Below, in pieces: positions 19,419-30,255 of a stretch of DNA of 42,339 nt. The position numbers and the translations under genes were made by a program. Each line of letters begins with the position of its first letter. The stretch's first letter is position 1. Where the stretch lies: NCBI GenBank assembly GCA_963575745.1, contig CAUYUJ010021059.1:1235015-1277353 (forward strand), written 5' to 3'. Source of the DNA: Prorocentrum cordatum. Its lineage: Eukaryota > Sar > Dinophyceae > Prorocentrales > Prorocentraceae. A model generated the notes under the pieces. The model was not told the DNA's origin and did no database searches. It saw only the letters and a program-made list of their open reading frames with translations.

Positions 19419-19709
19419 ATGGCTCGCGATACTAGCCTGTTATCAGACGCGCTTCGCGGCATCTCGGAGGCGGACATCGCCGGCGAAGAGAAGTGGGCGG
19501 TCCAGAGGTTCGCCGCGCTGAACTCCACGGCTAATGCCGCGCCGCCGCCGCCCCCCAGGGGCTCCAGCAGTCCGGGTGGGGACTTGGAAGAGATGCATTC
19601 GATGCCGCCCCGCGCGGCTGGCGTGAGAATTTCACGCCCTGCCGCGGCGATCGCTTTCCTGCGCTCGATCGGCGCTGATGCTTTCGAGAAGGGTTTTCTT
19701 TCATATTAA
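19419..19709 (+). CDS. Small ORF, unknown, possibly retroposed
   Basis: ATG at 19419, TAA at 19707-19709, 96 residues. It begins MARDTSLLSDALRGISEADI and is followed by GEEKWAVQRFAALNSTANAA and a polyproline run. The N-terminal half has ordinary protein composition. The sequence after the TAA (19725-20045) is open in two frames; one reads HVAHPDGEIIRDPSAAMGSI. So the coding part may continue through a frame change. No family is recognised. A relic of a leader sequence lies upstream. Confidence 0.4.
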   Translation: MARDTSLLSDALRGISEADIAGEEKWAVQRFAALNSTANAAPPPPPRGSSSPGGDLEEMHSMPPRAAGVRISRPAAAIAFLRSIGADAFEKGFLSY

Positions 19710-19724
19710 CGTCTCGTCGCACCC

Positions 19725-20045
19725 ATGTTGCTCACCCTGACGGAGAGATTATTCGCGATCCTTCGGCTGCGATGGGCAGCATTCCTCATGCAGTTCGCCC
19801 CCAGCATGTCGACGTTTCGGGCCCGCGGCAACTCCACGCGCGCGGCGGATGCGAGCAGCAGTGCCGACTTCTCGCAGACAGAGCAGATTACGGACAAGGG
19901 GGCGCGCGCCGCCGACGACCACGACGCTGGTGCCAAGGCGCGCGGTTCCTACTCGCCGCGAACTCTGACGACGAGCGCGGCGCGCCCCAGATCATTGGCG
20001 CGAAGGTTGTAGCCAAGATAAGAACACATTGGGTTGGGGAATGAT
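19725..20045 (+). CDS. Possible continuation of the 19419 ORF, unknown
   Basis: Two overlapping plus-strand frames (19725-20012, and one open to 20044) have plausible composition. The second can be read back through THVAHPDGEIIRDPS without a start codon. I cannot choose between them. No domain is seen. Confidence 0.2.
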
Positions 20046-20269
20046 AGCCGATATGGGTGCCCGCCAGGGCGAGCTGCACTGTTGCGACGGCCTGAGGACG
20101 GCGCGCTTCGCGAGCTCGCGGTCGGCCGCGTCGCTTTCGACGGCGACGACGGCCAGTGCGAGCGACTCGTACCTTTCGACTCTAGTATGGCTCGTTGCCC
20201 CCGCAGAGTTCCGGGCTAGATTTGGCGCGGGCGGGCGGCGGCCGGCGCCGCGGTTCATGCCCAGGCGGC

Positions 20270-20560
20270 CCCCCGGGCGCAGCTGGGCAAATTATGCTCC
20301 AGCCTGCGCTGGCGGGCCCCAGTTTTCCGCTGGTTGCCCCCCGACAGAGGGGCGCGAGCTGAACGCGCCGCCAGCGGGCGTTCCCGGGGCGCGTTGGCGC
20401 CTTGATCGCGGGCGCGCGCCGCGCAGGAGAGACTTGGCGACCTGGGCGCCCCCGGAGTCGCGGCGCGATCGCTTCCCCGCCGCGGCGGCGGCCGATGCGG
20501 CAAGACTGCCACGCAGGCAAAGTTGGGCACATTATGTTCTGGCCCGCGCCTGGGGGGGCA
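20270..20560. repeat. Direct duplication of a 45-bp segment, 237 bp apart
   Basis: GCTGGGCAAATTATGCTCCAG near 20283 and GTTGGGCACATTATGTTCTGG near 20521 are similar, with GC-rich similarity continuing on both sides. This may be two copies of a tandem or transposed unit. Open frames here were not accepted as genes. Confidence 0.45.
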
Positions 20561-20657
20561 GGAAAGGATTGGGCAGGGGGCCAGGCGGCGCCCCCGCACC
20601 GCGCCCAGCGGCGCGACTGCGGATATATGTAGAGAGGGGGGAGGGAGAGAGGGAGAT

Positions 20658-20660
20658 GAC

Positions 20661-20720
<60 letters not shown>

Positions 20721-20910
20721 AGAGAGAGAGAGAGAGAGAGGGAGGGAGAGAGAGAGAGAGAGGGAGGACAAAAAAATAAAGATACAATAGAGAAAGAGAG
20801 AAAGAGCGAGCGAGAGAACGAGAGAGAGAGAGAGATATGGAGAGAGATAGAGAGAGAGAGGGAGAGACTATATGCATGTAAGAGTAGGGAAAGAGAGAGA
20901 GGGGGGGGGG
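20658..20910. repeat. GA/GAGAG microsatellite
   Basis: Long (GA)n runs at 20660-20715 and 20720-20762 and again at 20815-20910, broken by a short A-rich patch. Frames of repeated Arg/Glu or Ser/Leu across it come from the repeat. Confidence 0.9.
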
Positions 20911-20934
20911 GAAACCAACATAAACAAACAAACA

Positions 20935-21020
20935 AGTGCGTGTGTATGTATGCATGCATGCGCGTGCATGTGCGTAGGTCTGCACGTATGTATGTACATT
21001 CTGTGTATGTATGCACGAGC
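20935..21020. repeat. TGTATGTATGCATG-type alternating purine-pyrimidine repeat
   Basis: (TGTA)n, (TGCA)n and GTGCATG words alternate. Alternating purine-pyrimidine sequence of this kind can adopt left-handed DNA. Confidence 0.6.
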
Positions 21021-21804
21021 CGGCGTGGACCCAAACCAGCATGTTTCTAGCTGCGTGCGCGGTGTAGCCTGCGCGGGGCATTCCACGTGGCGGCGACTAC
21101 GTTGTGCAGCTGTTATTGCGTCGTCTAGGTTGTGCAGTCTACGTTGCGGAGTTTGTGTGGTGCTGCGTTCCTTATGCAATGAGTGGAACAGGTGCGCTTG
21201 TGCACTCGAGGTGCAGGCCACCCTGCCGAACTTGAAATTGTCAGCTCCGCTGCTCGCGCAATCGCCTTGCCCGCCCGCCCAGAACTTGGGTTGCAATGCC
21301 AATGTGGCGGCGATTGCGATGACTGCTCGGCGCTGACTGGCGCGTCGCTGGGACCGCGCAAGCACGAGCGCAAGCGCGCGAAGCGGCCAGCCACTTTGAT
21401 GCGGTCGACGCGGCCGCGGTGGCGCTGACCGCTGGTCATTTCCCGGCGGGCGCCGCGAGTCGGCGGCTGCGGCGGGCGCGGCATCGTGGCAATGTCGACA
21501 AAGGTAGACGCGACGATGGCAGTTGCGGTGCTGGCGACGATGATGACATCGACGACGGCATGGCCAGCGGCGGCGCTGATTCCGATCGCCCCGACGACGA
21601 CGACGGCGACGTCGGCTCTGAAGGAGGTGGGGGCGCGCGCGGCCGACGCATCGCGCGACCCCCCCCTCCCCGGCGCGCGCGCAAGGGCGTCCGAATGATT
21701 TCGACGCGTGGCGCGAGAGGCCCGTTTGGCCGAATGCATTGAACATGTTGGATCACAAACGTTGTTCCGAAGAGTTCGACGGAGCGCGGGCGCAGGCATC
21801 TGTG

Positions 21805-21833
21805 AAAAAAAAAAAAAAAAAAAAAAAAAAAAA
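21805..21833. repeat. Run of 29 A
   Basis: It lies in a Q block where another copy (25838-25856) has only a short A-rich patch. So it looks like an expansion of an A-rich spot rather than the tail of a retroposed mRNA. Confidence 0.8.
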
Positions 21834-23379
21834 CGTTGCAAAGCCATGTGTTTGTCACGTGTTTGCGGGGGCATTTGTTGTTGGAGCCCGTTCGAAACCT
21901 GAGCTTATTGATGGGCCTCAGCGCGCGCGCGGGACGACGCGCACGCTTCGCCCCATTTCTTGTGCGGGGTTCTCGCGGCAGCGCGCGCGCAACGGCGCCC
22001 GAGCGCTTTGGACGCGCGCGCGAGAGGCACGTTTGGTAGCATGCGTTGAACATGTTGACAACCAATGGATAGTCCATTTAGAACTCGCAACAGAGGAGGC
22101 GTATGCTTTCTGTTCACATGAAATTCTATGTAGGCAAGTTTGTGTTATGAACACGTGTGTGTTTGTGTATATATATATATATTGCGAGGGATTTCCTGAT
22201 TGCGAATCCATGTGTTCTCACGTGTATTCGGGGCGCTCGTTAGGGAGACCCTTGCGGCGCCTGAGATGTTTGAAGCACTTCGTCAGATTTGTTCCAAGGG
22301 CTTCTTGACGATGCTTGATTTTCTGCAATCGAGCCCACGCCATTTTTCGCGCGGGGGATGAGGGGCGCGGTCGGCCTGCTCGCGCGGGCAAGGGCTCTTA
22401 TTTCGGATGGGCGACGGGGCAGAGTCGCACGTAATTTGCAGTGCGCGAAGGGGTCGCGTTACGTTTGGGGGATCATGCAGGAAGGAGACTTCACTTTGAC
22501 TCCCTCGCGCGCGACCGCCTCCCATGCTCGCGCAAGCATCCCGCCCGCCCACCCGCAATGTGGTTTGCAAAGTTCCTGCGGCGGCGATTGCGACGCCTGC
22601 TTGGCTCTGGCTGGCCCATCGGCGTGGCCGCGCGAGCGCGCGCAGGTTCGCGCGCGGAGCGGCCAGATAGTCTGGCGCGGCCGGCGCGGCCGCGGTTGCG
22701 CTAGCTGCAAGGGATTTCCCAGCGCGCCTCGCAAGCCGCGCTGACGCGCGGGCACTTCAGCGCGAGTCGGTGATCTGGCTGGGCGCGGTATCATGTCGAG
22801 GTCGACGTCGGCGGATGCGATGATAGCATCGATGTTGGTTGTGATGGTGGCACTGACGACGGCGAGGCCAACGAGTGCACGACTTTTGATCACGCCCGTG
22901 GCGATGATGGTGTCCACGAGTTGGTTATAAAACGTTTTGGAAGTTCGACATGCGCGAGTGGCCCGCGCTGTATCATTTGACTGGGATCGCGCCAGCCCCC
23001 CCCCCCCAGCGCGCGCCTCCCCCCCCCCCCAGCGCGCGCGAGGGCGTTCGGATGGTCGGATCATGCCAGCATGCGCTTGCCAGTGATGCCATGTGATGCG
23101 TGTGAAGAAGAACAAGCATGACTTTGGTTTCCACGGACATGAGCAAGAACGCGCGCGGTCCTCTGTGAAACATAGGGTTGCAAAGCCCGCGTTTTCGCTG
23201 CACTTGTTCCCGGGGCGCTCGTCCCATTGTGCGCGAGGGATTGGTTCCCCACTTTCCTGCGTTGGGTTATCGTTTTGAAAGTAGCATTGCGGTAGCGCGC
23301 CTTCCCCATCCACGCCCCTCTCTTCCCCCTCCTCGTGCCTCCGCCTGCGCTACTCCGTGGGCGTCGGCACGCCGCGCTC

Positions 23380-24330
23380 GTGGGTTCCTGGGAAGCACGG
23401 CGGTTTCGGGGAACACCCGAGACTTCGCAATTCCCTGGCTGACTGCGAATTGCGCAATTGTCACCACATTTGCGGGTTTGTGGGAGACGCGGCGGGGCAG
23501 GAGAGCACCCGGGACGTCGCAGCTCCTTGGGAGGCCGCGAATTTCGGAGGTGTCGCCACTTTCGTAAGTTCTTGCGGCGCACGTCCGAGCCGGGGAGCTC
23601 GCGAGACCCCGCAGCTCCTTGGGGGGCCGCGAAATGGGGGATTGTTTGCAATGCTTCCACTTTCGCAGGCTCCTGGAAGGCACGGCGGGGCATGGGGGGT
23701 ACCGGGGCATTCAGTTCCATGGGGGGTTGCGATCTGCGCAACTCTCGCTATACATTCGCTGGCTCCTGGGAGCTGCGGCAGAGTAGGGGGGGGGGGGGGG
23801 GGGCAAGACTTCGCAGCCCCGCGGGAGGCTGACAACTGCGCAACCGTCGCTCCTGGGAGGCACGGCGGCGCAGGGGAGCGCCCGGGAATTCGCAGCTCCT
23901 TGGGAGGCCGCGATCTGCGCAGTCGTGGCAAGTTTCACGGGCTCCTGGGAGATTCGGCGGGGTACGGTACCCCAGACCTCGCAGCTCACAGGGAGGCTGC
24001 GAACTCTGCAAATGCCGCCGCTTTCGCAGGCCCTTGGGAGGCATGGCGCAACGGGGGGGCACCCGAGACTTCGCAGCTCCGTGGGAGGCTGCGGACTGCG
24101 CAAGTGTCGCCATTTTCGTTGGCTCCTGGGAGGCACGGCGGTTTTGGGGGGCAGCCGAGATCTCGCTGCCCCCAGGGAGGTTGCACACGGCGCAGGCGTC
24201 GCCCCTTTCGTGGGCCCCGCGGAGGCACGGCGGAGCCGGGGGGGGGGACCCGGGACCTCGCAGCTCCCTGGGTGGCTGCCAAGCCCGCAAATTGTCGCCA
24301 GGACAACGCAGATCGCGCAGATTGGGCCAT
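23380..24330. repeat. 92-bp minisatellite, about ten units, inside the array
   Basis: The pattern GCTCCTGGGAGGCACGGCGG, then GAGACTTCGCAGCTCCTTGG, then GCGAACTGCGCAA-type words returns at 23421, 23513, 23604, about 23705, 23806, 23886, 23972, 24066, 24158 and 24250. Spacing is 80-101 bases and most often 92. A 333-residue plus-strand frame (23357-24358) and several minus-strand frames stay open through the array because the unit lacks stops. I treat them as products of the repeat. Confidence 0.75.
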
Positions 24331-25902
24331 GGGTTCTTTTGGTATGGAGCGATTATAAGATTATTCGGCTCCCATGGAGAAGCTCTTCGGCACGTATTGA
24401 GTAGTTGGTGGCATGGTACTGCTATAGTAATTGATGAACGATGCGCGCGCGTCGTGTTGTTTGGGGTGGGTGGCAAGGGGGGCGAAGTGCGTCGGACTGT
24501 CTGGGGTGGAGCGGGCCCATATGGAACATGAACGATGGGACAGGATCGCATGCAAATTGCACCCCCCGCGGGCGTGTGTAATCGGAGGTGGGGGGTAGTT
24601 CCCCCCCTTCTTATCGAAAAGAGAAGATGTATTGTGCCATCGGCGTGGCGCAACCCACGATGCGCATCCTACGTTGCGAAATCTACGGCGCGTAATTCAC
24701 CCTGCCGAACTTGACGATGCCAAGTCCATTGCTCGCGCGAACATTCCACCCGCCCACCCGCAACTTGGTTCTCAAAACTCACTCGGCGGCAATTGCGATG
24801 CGTGCCTGGCGCTGGCTGGTGCATCTCTGCGGCCGCGCCGGCCCGCGCATGCTCGCGCGCGCAGCGCCCAGCTAGTGCGGCGCGACCGACGCGGCCGCGG
24901 TGGCGCGCGCCGCTGTACACTTCCAGTGGGCAAATCAGTGCGATGCGGTGAAGTGGGCGGGCGCGGTATCATGGCCGCCCCGACAACGGTGCGCTCGATG
25001 TTGAGAGCGGCGATGATGGTGGCGATGGTGGCGGTGACGACGGTGGCAGCGTTGGTGGTTGCGATGGATGGCGGCGCCGATGTTGATCGCGCCCGCCGAC
25101 AGGGATGACGACGTCGTCGCGTCGACGATAAGCGGCGTTGATGGGGGTCCGACGTGGGCGCGCGCAAGGGCGTTCGAATTTGCTCGGCGCGCGGCGCGAG
25201 AGGCGCGTTTGGCAGCGTTGAACCGCTCATGGTCCTTTCATGAATTCGCCAGGGCGCGCGCGCAAACAAGCTGGCGCTTTGAATCCACGGCGCGTTTTCG
25301 GGACACCCGTGTTTGACATTGTCTCGAAACCCGTTGTTTTTTGCCGGAGTTCGGCGCGCGCTCGCGGCCGACGCGCGCGAGTTGCCCGCGCGGCGCGATT
25401 CGCGCGGATCGCGTTCCCCCCCCCCCCCCCACGCTCGCACGGGCGTTGGACTGAGTTGGTCATGCGGCGCGGAATTTCCGTTTCGCATACTTTGATGAAC
25501 CTGCTGAGACTGGCGATAATTTGGGGGGCCCGCGAGACCGCGAGCGTAGTTCGCTGTTGAAATTGATGACGTAAACCTCGCGTTTTAAATGCGTTCGGCG
25601 CACTCGTTTTTGACACTCTGACGGAGCCCGAGGTTTTTGAAGGATGTCGGCATGCGCGCGCGGCGACGCGCGCGCATTTGTTGTCTTTTCTGCGCAAGGG
25701 ATTCCTGCGACAACGTGCCCGCAAGGGCGCGCGAGCGATTTCGACATGCGCGCGCGAGAAGCCCGCTTGATAGCATGTTATGGGGCACGTCGAAGCATGT
25801 GGTTTTCTCAAGGATTCGCAAGAGCGCGGGCGAACAAAAACAAAAAAACTACATCTTCGTTGCGAAACCGCGTTTTTTGTCCCATGTGTTGTCGCCTGGC
25901 TT

Positions 25903-25904
<2 letters not shown>

Positions 25905-25937
<33 letters not shown>
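25905..25937. repeat. (AT)n microsatellite
   Basis: About 33 bases of alternating A and T, next to a block Q remnant. A shorter copy lies at 22166-22183. Confidence 0.9.
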
Positions 25938-25942
<5 letters not shown>

Positions 25943-27369
25943 ACGCCTTTACGATGCCTTAGATTTTAAGATGATCCCGACGCGCGCGCGACGACGCGCG
26001 CGAATTCCGGCCCCCTTTTTGCAATGATTTTGCGGTAAACGAGTGCGCGCGCATCGCATTCGTTGCAGAGGGTGATGGCGTTCGCACTTCGGCCTGACTG
26101 GGATGGCACATGGGTTCATAAGGACAGCGGGTAAGGAGGCATGCTCATATGTAAACCGCCGTGCGCGGGGCCGGGCCGATAAGTCAGGGGGGGTGATGGG
26201 GGTTAATCGAATTTCTTCTCAGACGGGAGATTCCACGTGATATCATTCATTCTGCCGAATTTGAGGTTGCCCCTTCCAGTGTTGGCGCAATCGTCGCACC
26301 CGCCCACCCGCAAGTTGGTTTTTAAATCCAATGCGTGGGCGATTCCGATGACTGCTTTGCGCTGGCTGGCGCATCGCTGCGGGGGCGCATGCTCGCTCGC
26401 TAAGCGGCCAGCTAATCTGGCGAGACCGACGCGGCCGCGGTGGCGCTGACCGCAGGGGGCCCCCCAACACGTTCGCAGGCCGAGCTGGCGCGCGGGCGCG
26501 TCAGTGCGAGTCGGTTATTCGGGCGGGCGCGAGATCATGGCGACTTCGACAATGGCGGACACGATGATGATAATAGCGATGTTGGCTGCGGTGGTGACGA
26601 TGGCGGCGACATGGCCGATGACGGCGCCGATGTTGACCTTGCCGATGACAATGATTTTGTCAACGTGTCGGTGATGAAGGTCGTGGGCAGATTACTTCAT
26701 GCGCGCGGCCGACGGGCGCGAGTCTGCCGCGTGATACTATTTGACAGGGGCCATGCCCCATCCCCCCACCCCAGCACGGGCGCCAAAAAGGGCGTTTGGA
26801 ACATATTGACATTCACGCGTCAGGGGGCCCGTTTGGTCTCATTGGGCGAACATGTAGGGCATTGTGGAATTGTATGGCAAGGTCGCAGTAACGTGTTGCA
26901 CATCCATTTATTCATATGTCCGGGACGTTTCATCTTGATTCACACACAGTTCCCCATGTTATGTTGTTGCTTTGAAGATTCGGGCATGCACACGAAACGA
27001 CGCGCGCAATTATTTTCAGCCGTTTTTGAGAGATCGTTTTGGCAATCTGGCCTTTGCTATGCGAGTGCGCGCGAGTGGTATCATTAGGGATGAAGCGGGT
27101 TATGCGTTATACCCGTTTGGCTGGGGTGGTTCGAGTTCAGATCGAAAGCGAAAAAGGGGCACAATCGAATGTAAGTTTGAAGTCCCCACGGTGGACGGAT
27201 ACTCCGGGGGCTGATCCCAGTTTTCTGTCACAACAGAGAATTGATGATTTGGAGCGTATGTGGTGCAGTCTACGTTGCGCAATCCACTCCGCTGACCTTG
27301 AAGTCCTCATCTCCACTGCTCGCGCAAACATCCCACCCACCCACCCGCAACTTGGTTTGCAAAACCTGT

Positions 27370-27890
27370 TAAGACCGACTACGACGACACCGACGACAAC
27401 GACTAGGACGAGACCGACGACGTCTCCGACGACTTCGACGACGACAACGACGCCGACGACGACGAACACGACGACGACGCCAACGAACGCGACGACGATG
27501 GAAGAGGAAGGACGACGACGGCGACAACGACGACAACGACGACAACGACGAGGGAGGAGGGACGACGGCGACGACGCGAACGACAACGAGGAAGGACGGC
27601 GACGCCGACGACGACAACGACGAGGGAGGAGGGAAGACGACGACGACAACGACGACGACGACGTCGACGAAATAGGAGGGACGACGACGAGACGCCGACG
27701 ACGGACGACGACGACGACGTGGGAGGAGGAGGAAGGACCACGGCGACAACGACGACGGAATCGACCACGACGCCAAAGAGGACTACGACGACGAACGCGA
27801 GAAAAGACAGAGGACGACGTAGACGACGACGACGACGACGCGGGAGGAGGGAGGACGGCGACGACGACGACGACGACGCAAGAGCGCGCG
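27370..27890. repeat. ACG/GAC trinucleotide-rich block
   Basis: Degenerate (ACG)n, with GACGACGACG and ACGACAACGACG words and GGAGGGACGACG interruptions. It begins inside a truncated block P copy, so it probably expanded within the array. Frames of Thr, Asp/Arg or Val/Arg/Ser are products of the repeat. Confidence 0.8.
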
Positions 27891-28476
27891 CGCGCAAGCT
27901 TTTGTTGAACATCCGTGTTGCGAAATCTTGGGTTTTGTAGTTTTTTGGACGCACGATTTTGAAATCCTTCCGAAACCGATGGGTTTTGAAGGTTTTCGGC
28001 ATGCGCCCGCGACGACGCGCGCGTCTGCACTTCGTCTTATTTGTTGCAGAGGATTCTCGCGATGGCACACGCGCAAGGGCGTTCGACAGATTTCGACATG
28101 CGCGCGCGCGAAGTCCGTTTGGTAGCATTTTGTAAAAATATTGAAAAACCCATGGTTTTCTCATGATTTCGCAAGAGCTCGCGCGGAAGCTTTTCTTAGC
28201 AAATCCGTGTTGCGAAACCATGTGGTTTTTTTTGGGGGAAGCGTGATTGCGAAATCCTTCCGGCACCGAAGTTTTTGAAGGATTTCGGCATGCGTGCGCG
28301 ACGACGCGCGCGTGCGCACTTCGTCCCAGTGTTTGCAAGGGGATCATGAAAAAAGTGTTATGTTAGAGCAAAACATGTCACCGCATAGTGTTTTTTTACA
28401 AGGGAACCTCAGGGGGGAACCCGGCCTGGCTGGGATATATGATTTCATATTTAGGATGGGCGAGTGTGCAGGATAT

Positions 28477-28560
28477 ATCAGACTTATGACTACAGGTCAT
28501 TGGGGTATCTCGGGGGTCCCGCAGTAATCGCCGATCTTGCCTCGCAGCTTTCTTGCTCTG
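28477..28560 (+). repeat. Split direct repeat A1 (left terminus)
   Basis: 84 bases from ATCAGACTTATGACTACAGG to CTTTCTTGCTCTG, identical to A2 at 35501-35584. The base before differs (T here, G at 35500), which defines the left end. The sequence after it also diverges at once. Confidence 0.9.
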
Positions 28561-28632
28561 ATGTCTTTCTGTGCACCGAGGGTGCCCGTCGGCGCGCGAG
28601 CGAGCTGAGAGGGGCTCGCCTCGGCAGGCCGC

Positions 28633-30225
28633 ATGGCGGACGGCGAGGGCGCTACGGCGGCGGCCGTGGGCGAGGGCCGTGCCGTGCGTGCAGGTGACTT
28701 CATCCAGGTCACATGCTACGACGACGCCGACGCCGTACAGGGCGAGGCCGTGTTTCGGATCACCAGCCTGTACGAGGCGAGCGAGCACGGACAGTTCGCA
28801 CGCGCTGAGTTCCTGTTCTGCACTGATCAGTATTTGCAGTGGTACGAGGAGAATGCGGGATCCCCTGGAGCCAGGAAGTTAAAGCGTGTTCTCCATTTTT
28901 GTCCAGAGGATGAGACGGCCATCCTATGCGCTGCGGAGGCGGGCCCTGGCGTGGAGGTAACGCACGTCGACGAGTTCGTGGTCCTTGAGTCGGTAGAGGA
29001 CGCGTACCTCCAGTTCCGGCGGCGCAATCCTGCTGCGCGCTGGCCTGCCGAGCTGGGGCCCGAGCCGCTGGGGGAGGAGCTGGGGGATCCCGTGGACGAG
29101 GAGCTGGTGGCCGCCGAGCTGGACGAGTTCGGGCTCGCCGCCAAGGTCGTCGACTCCGCGGGTGAGCTCGAGGCCGTTCGCGAGGCGGAGGGGCCTGGCG
29201 CCGCCGCAGGCCCTCCTGGGCGTGCCGCCTTCAAGGCGCGCGGTCGGCCTCCCGCTCGGGCTCGGCCACCTGCCGCGGCCGCGTCGGAGCCCGCGGGGCT
29301 GCCTGGCGGGAGCGTTCGCCCCCGCGGCACCGCCGGCGGGGAGACCCCGCTCGAGGCCGCCGCCGCCGCCGCTGCGAAGGAGCCTGCAGGGCGCCGCCCT
29401 GACGAGGAGATGCAGGCGCTCCTCCGCAAGAGGTTGGGCGACTTGAAGGGTCGTCTGGGCGCCGTGGGCGACGCTGCCGCCGAGCTTCGAGGTGCCGCTG
29501 CTGAGGGGGCCCCGCTCAAGAGGAAGTCCCTGGATGAGATCCTGGCTGAGAGGGCGGCGAAGGCTCCCAGGCGTGGGCCCGCGGACGGGGGCGCAGCTGG
29601 CAGCGGAGGCCTGGCGGGCGCTGGGTCCGAGCGTGAGGGCGGCGGGTCTGCCGCTCACCTCCTTCGCTCGCTGCTGGGCGCGCTCACCCCTGCCGAGGGC
29701 ATCGAGGGTTTCGGCATCACTGACGGCTTGGAGTTCACGCCTGGGAAGTCGTTGGCTGCCTCACGAGCGTTCTTCAGGAGGACTGCTCGCGACACTCCTG
29801 GGAAGCTGCTCACGGCCCATTTGTCGCACCTCAATCAGTTTCTCAGCACAAAGGGCATGCGCGACGCCGAGGAAGAGCTCCCTCCGATAGTTAACAAGTT
29901 CCTGCTGAACATCTTCTTGGCCTCGCACCCTGTCTCAGCAATCGGCGAGGACATGTTCAGGCAGATGCGCACTCTGTCCGAGTCCCTGGACCTCTTGATC
30001 CAAGGGAAGCTCCCAGAGGCCATGGACATGCTCATGCAGAGGTTCAAGGCCTGCCAGCTCGCCTGCAAGGATAAGCATTGGAGGAGCGCGCGCTGGCTGG
30101 AGCTCATCCCTCCCGATGCCGACATGGCTGCCATCAATATCGAGGAGGAGGAGCTTCTGAGGAAGATCGAGTACGGCGAATTGAAGCTCGCCGAGCTCGC
30201 GGGGAAGCTCAAGCCTGTCGGCTAG
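28633..30225 (+). CDS. Retrotransposon ORF1, Gag-like
   Basis: 530 residues from ATG 28633 to TAG 30225. Residues about 18-115 are a mixed beta-type module beginning VRAGDFIQVTCYDD, with a Trp-Tyr near QYLQWYEE; it is faintly like a BAH or SH3-type chromatin module. Residues 120-330 are Ala/Gly/Pro-rich and probably disordered. Residues 350-530 are helical: LTPAEGIEGFGITDGLEFTP, then TAHLSHLNQFLSTKGMRDAE, and KHWRSARWLELIPPDADMA near the end, as expected of a capsid-like domain. No zinc knuckle is seen. As the first frame of the element it most likely forms the particle that packages the RNA. The start is the first ATG after A1. Overlapping minus-strand frames are shadows. Confidence 0.7.
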   Translation: MADGEGATAAAVGEGRAVRAGDFIQVTCYDDADAVQGEAVFRITSLYEASEHGQFARAEFLFCTDQYLQWYEENAGSPGARKLKRVLHFCPEDETAILCAAEAGPGVEVTHVDEFVVLESVEDAYLQFRRRNPAARWPAELGPEPLGEELGDPVDEELVAAELDEFGLAAKVVDSAGELEAVREAEGPGAAAGPPGRAAFKARGRPPARARPPAAAASEPAGLPGGSVRPRGTAGGETPLEAAAAAAAKEPAGRRPDEEMQALLRKRLGDLKGRLGAVGDAAAELRGAAAEGAPLKRKSLDEILAERAAKAPRRGPADGGAAGSGGLAGAGSEREGGGSAAHLLRSLLGALTPAEGIEGFGITDGLEFTPGKSLAASRAFFRRTARDTPGKLLTAHLSHLNQFLSTKGMRDAEEELPPIVNKFLLNIFLASHPVSAIGEDMFRQMRTLSESLDLLIQGKLPEAMDMLMQRFKACQLACKDKHWRSARWLELIPPDADMAAINIEEEELLRKIEYGELKLAELAGKLKPVG

Positions 30226-30255
30226 GGACTCGGCCGGGGGTCCGCTCCACCCAGC

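Larger units (their letters stand above)
21060..28345. repeat. Array of diverged composite repeat units rich in CG palindromes
   Basis: The 7.3 kb is built from a few recurring blocks. Block P, about 225 bp (from CTGCCGAACTTGA to CGCGGCCGCGGTGGCGC), recurs at about 21200-21430, 22485-22700, 24690-24910, 26240-26455 and, shortened, 27275-27365. A GATG/GGCG-rich block follows P at 21485-21620, 22790-22900, 24968-25110 and 26535-26660. Block Q, about 130-160 bp (GCGCGAGAGGC, CGTTTGGTAGCATG, GAACATGTTG), recurs near 21690-21800, 21980-22070, 25160-25230, 25720-25830, 26790-26870 and 28070-28190. A block with TTTTGAAGG, TCGGCATGCGC and GACGACGCGCGCG recurs at 25635, 27975 and 28270. Unit spacing is 1.0-2.2 kb. 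No gene is supported; short open frames are scattered on both strands. Confidence 0.75.

Noticed and set aside
21805-21833. Poly(A) tail of a retroposed gene
   Set aside because: It lies within a recurring repeat block with an A-rich spot at the same place and no coding sequence upstream.
23357-24358. 333-residue plus-strand ORF
   Set aside because: It is a minisatellite translated; units vary in length and the minus strand is open as well.
21060-28345. CRISPR-like array
   Set aside because: Repeats are long, diverged and unevenly spaced, and the genome is eukaryotic.
28827-29658. Minus-strand frames of 230-244 residues within ORF1
   Set aside because: GC-rich coding sequence often leaves the opposite strand open; composition is low-complexity.
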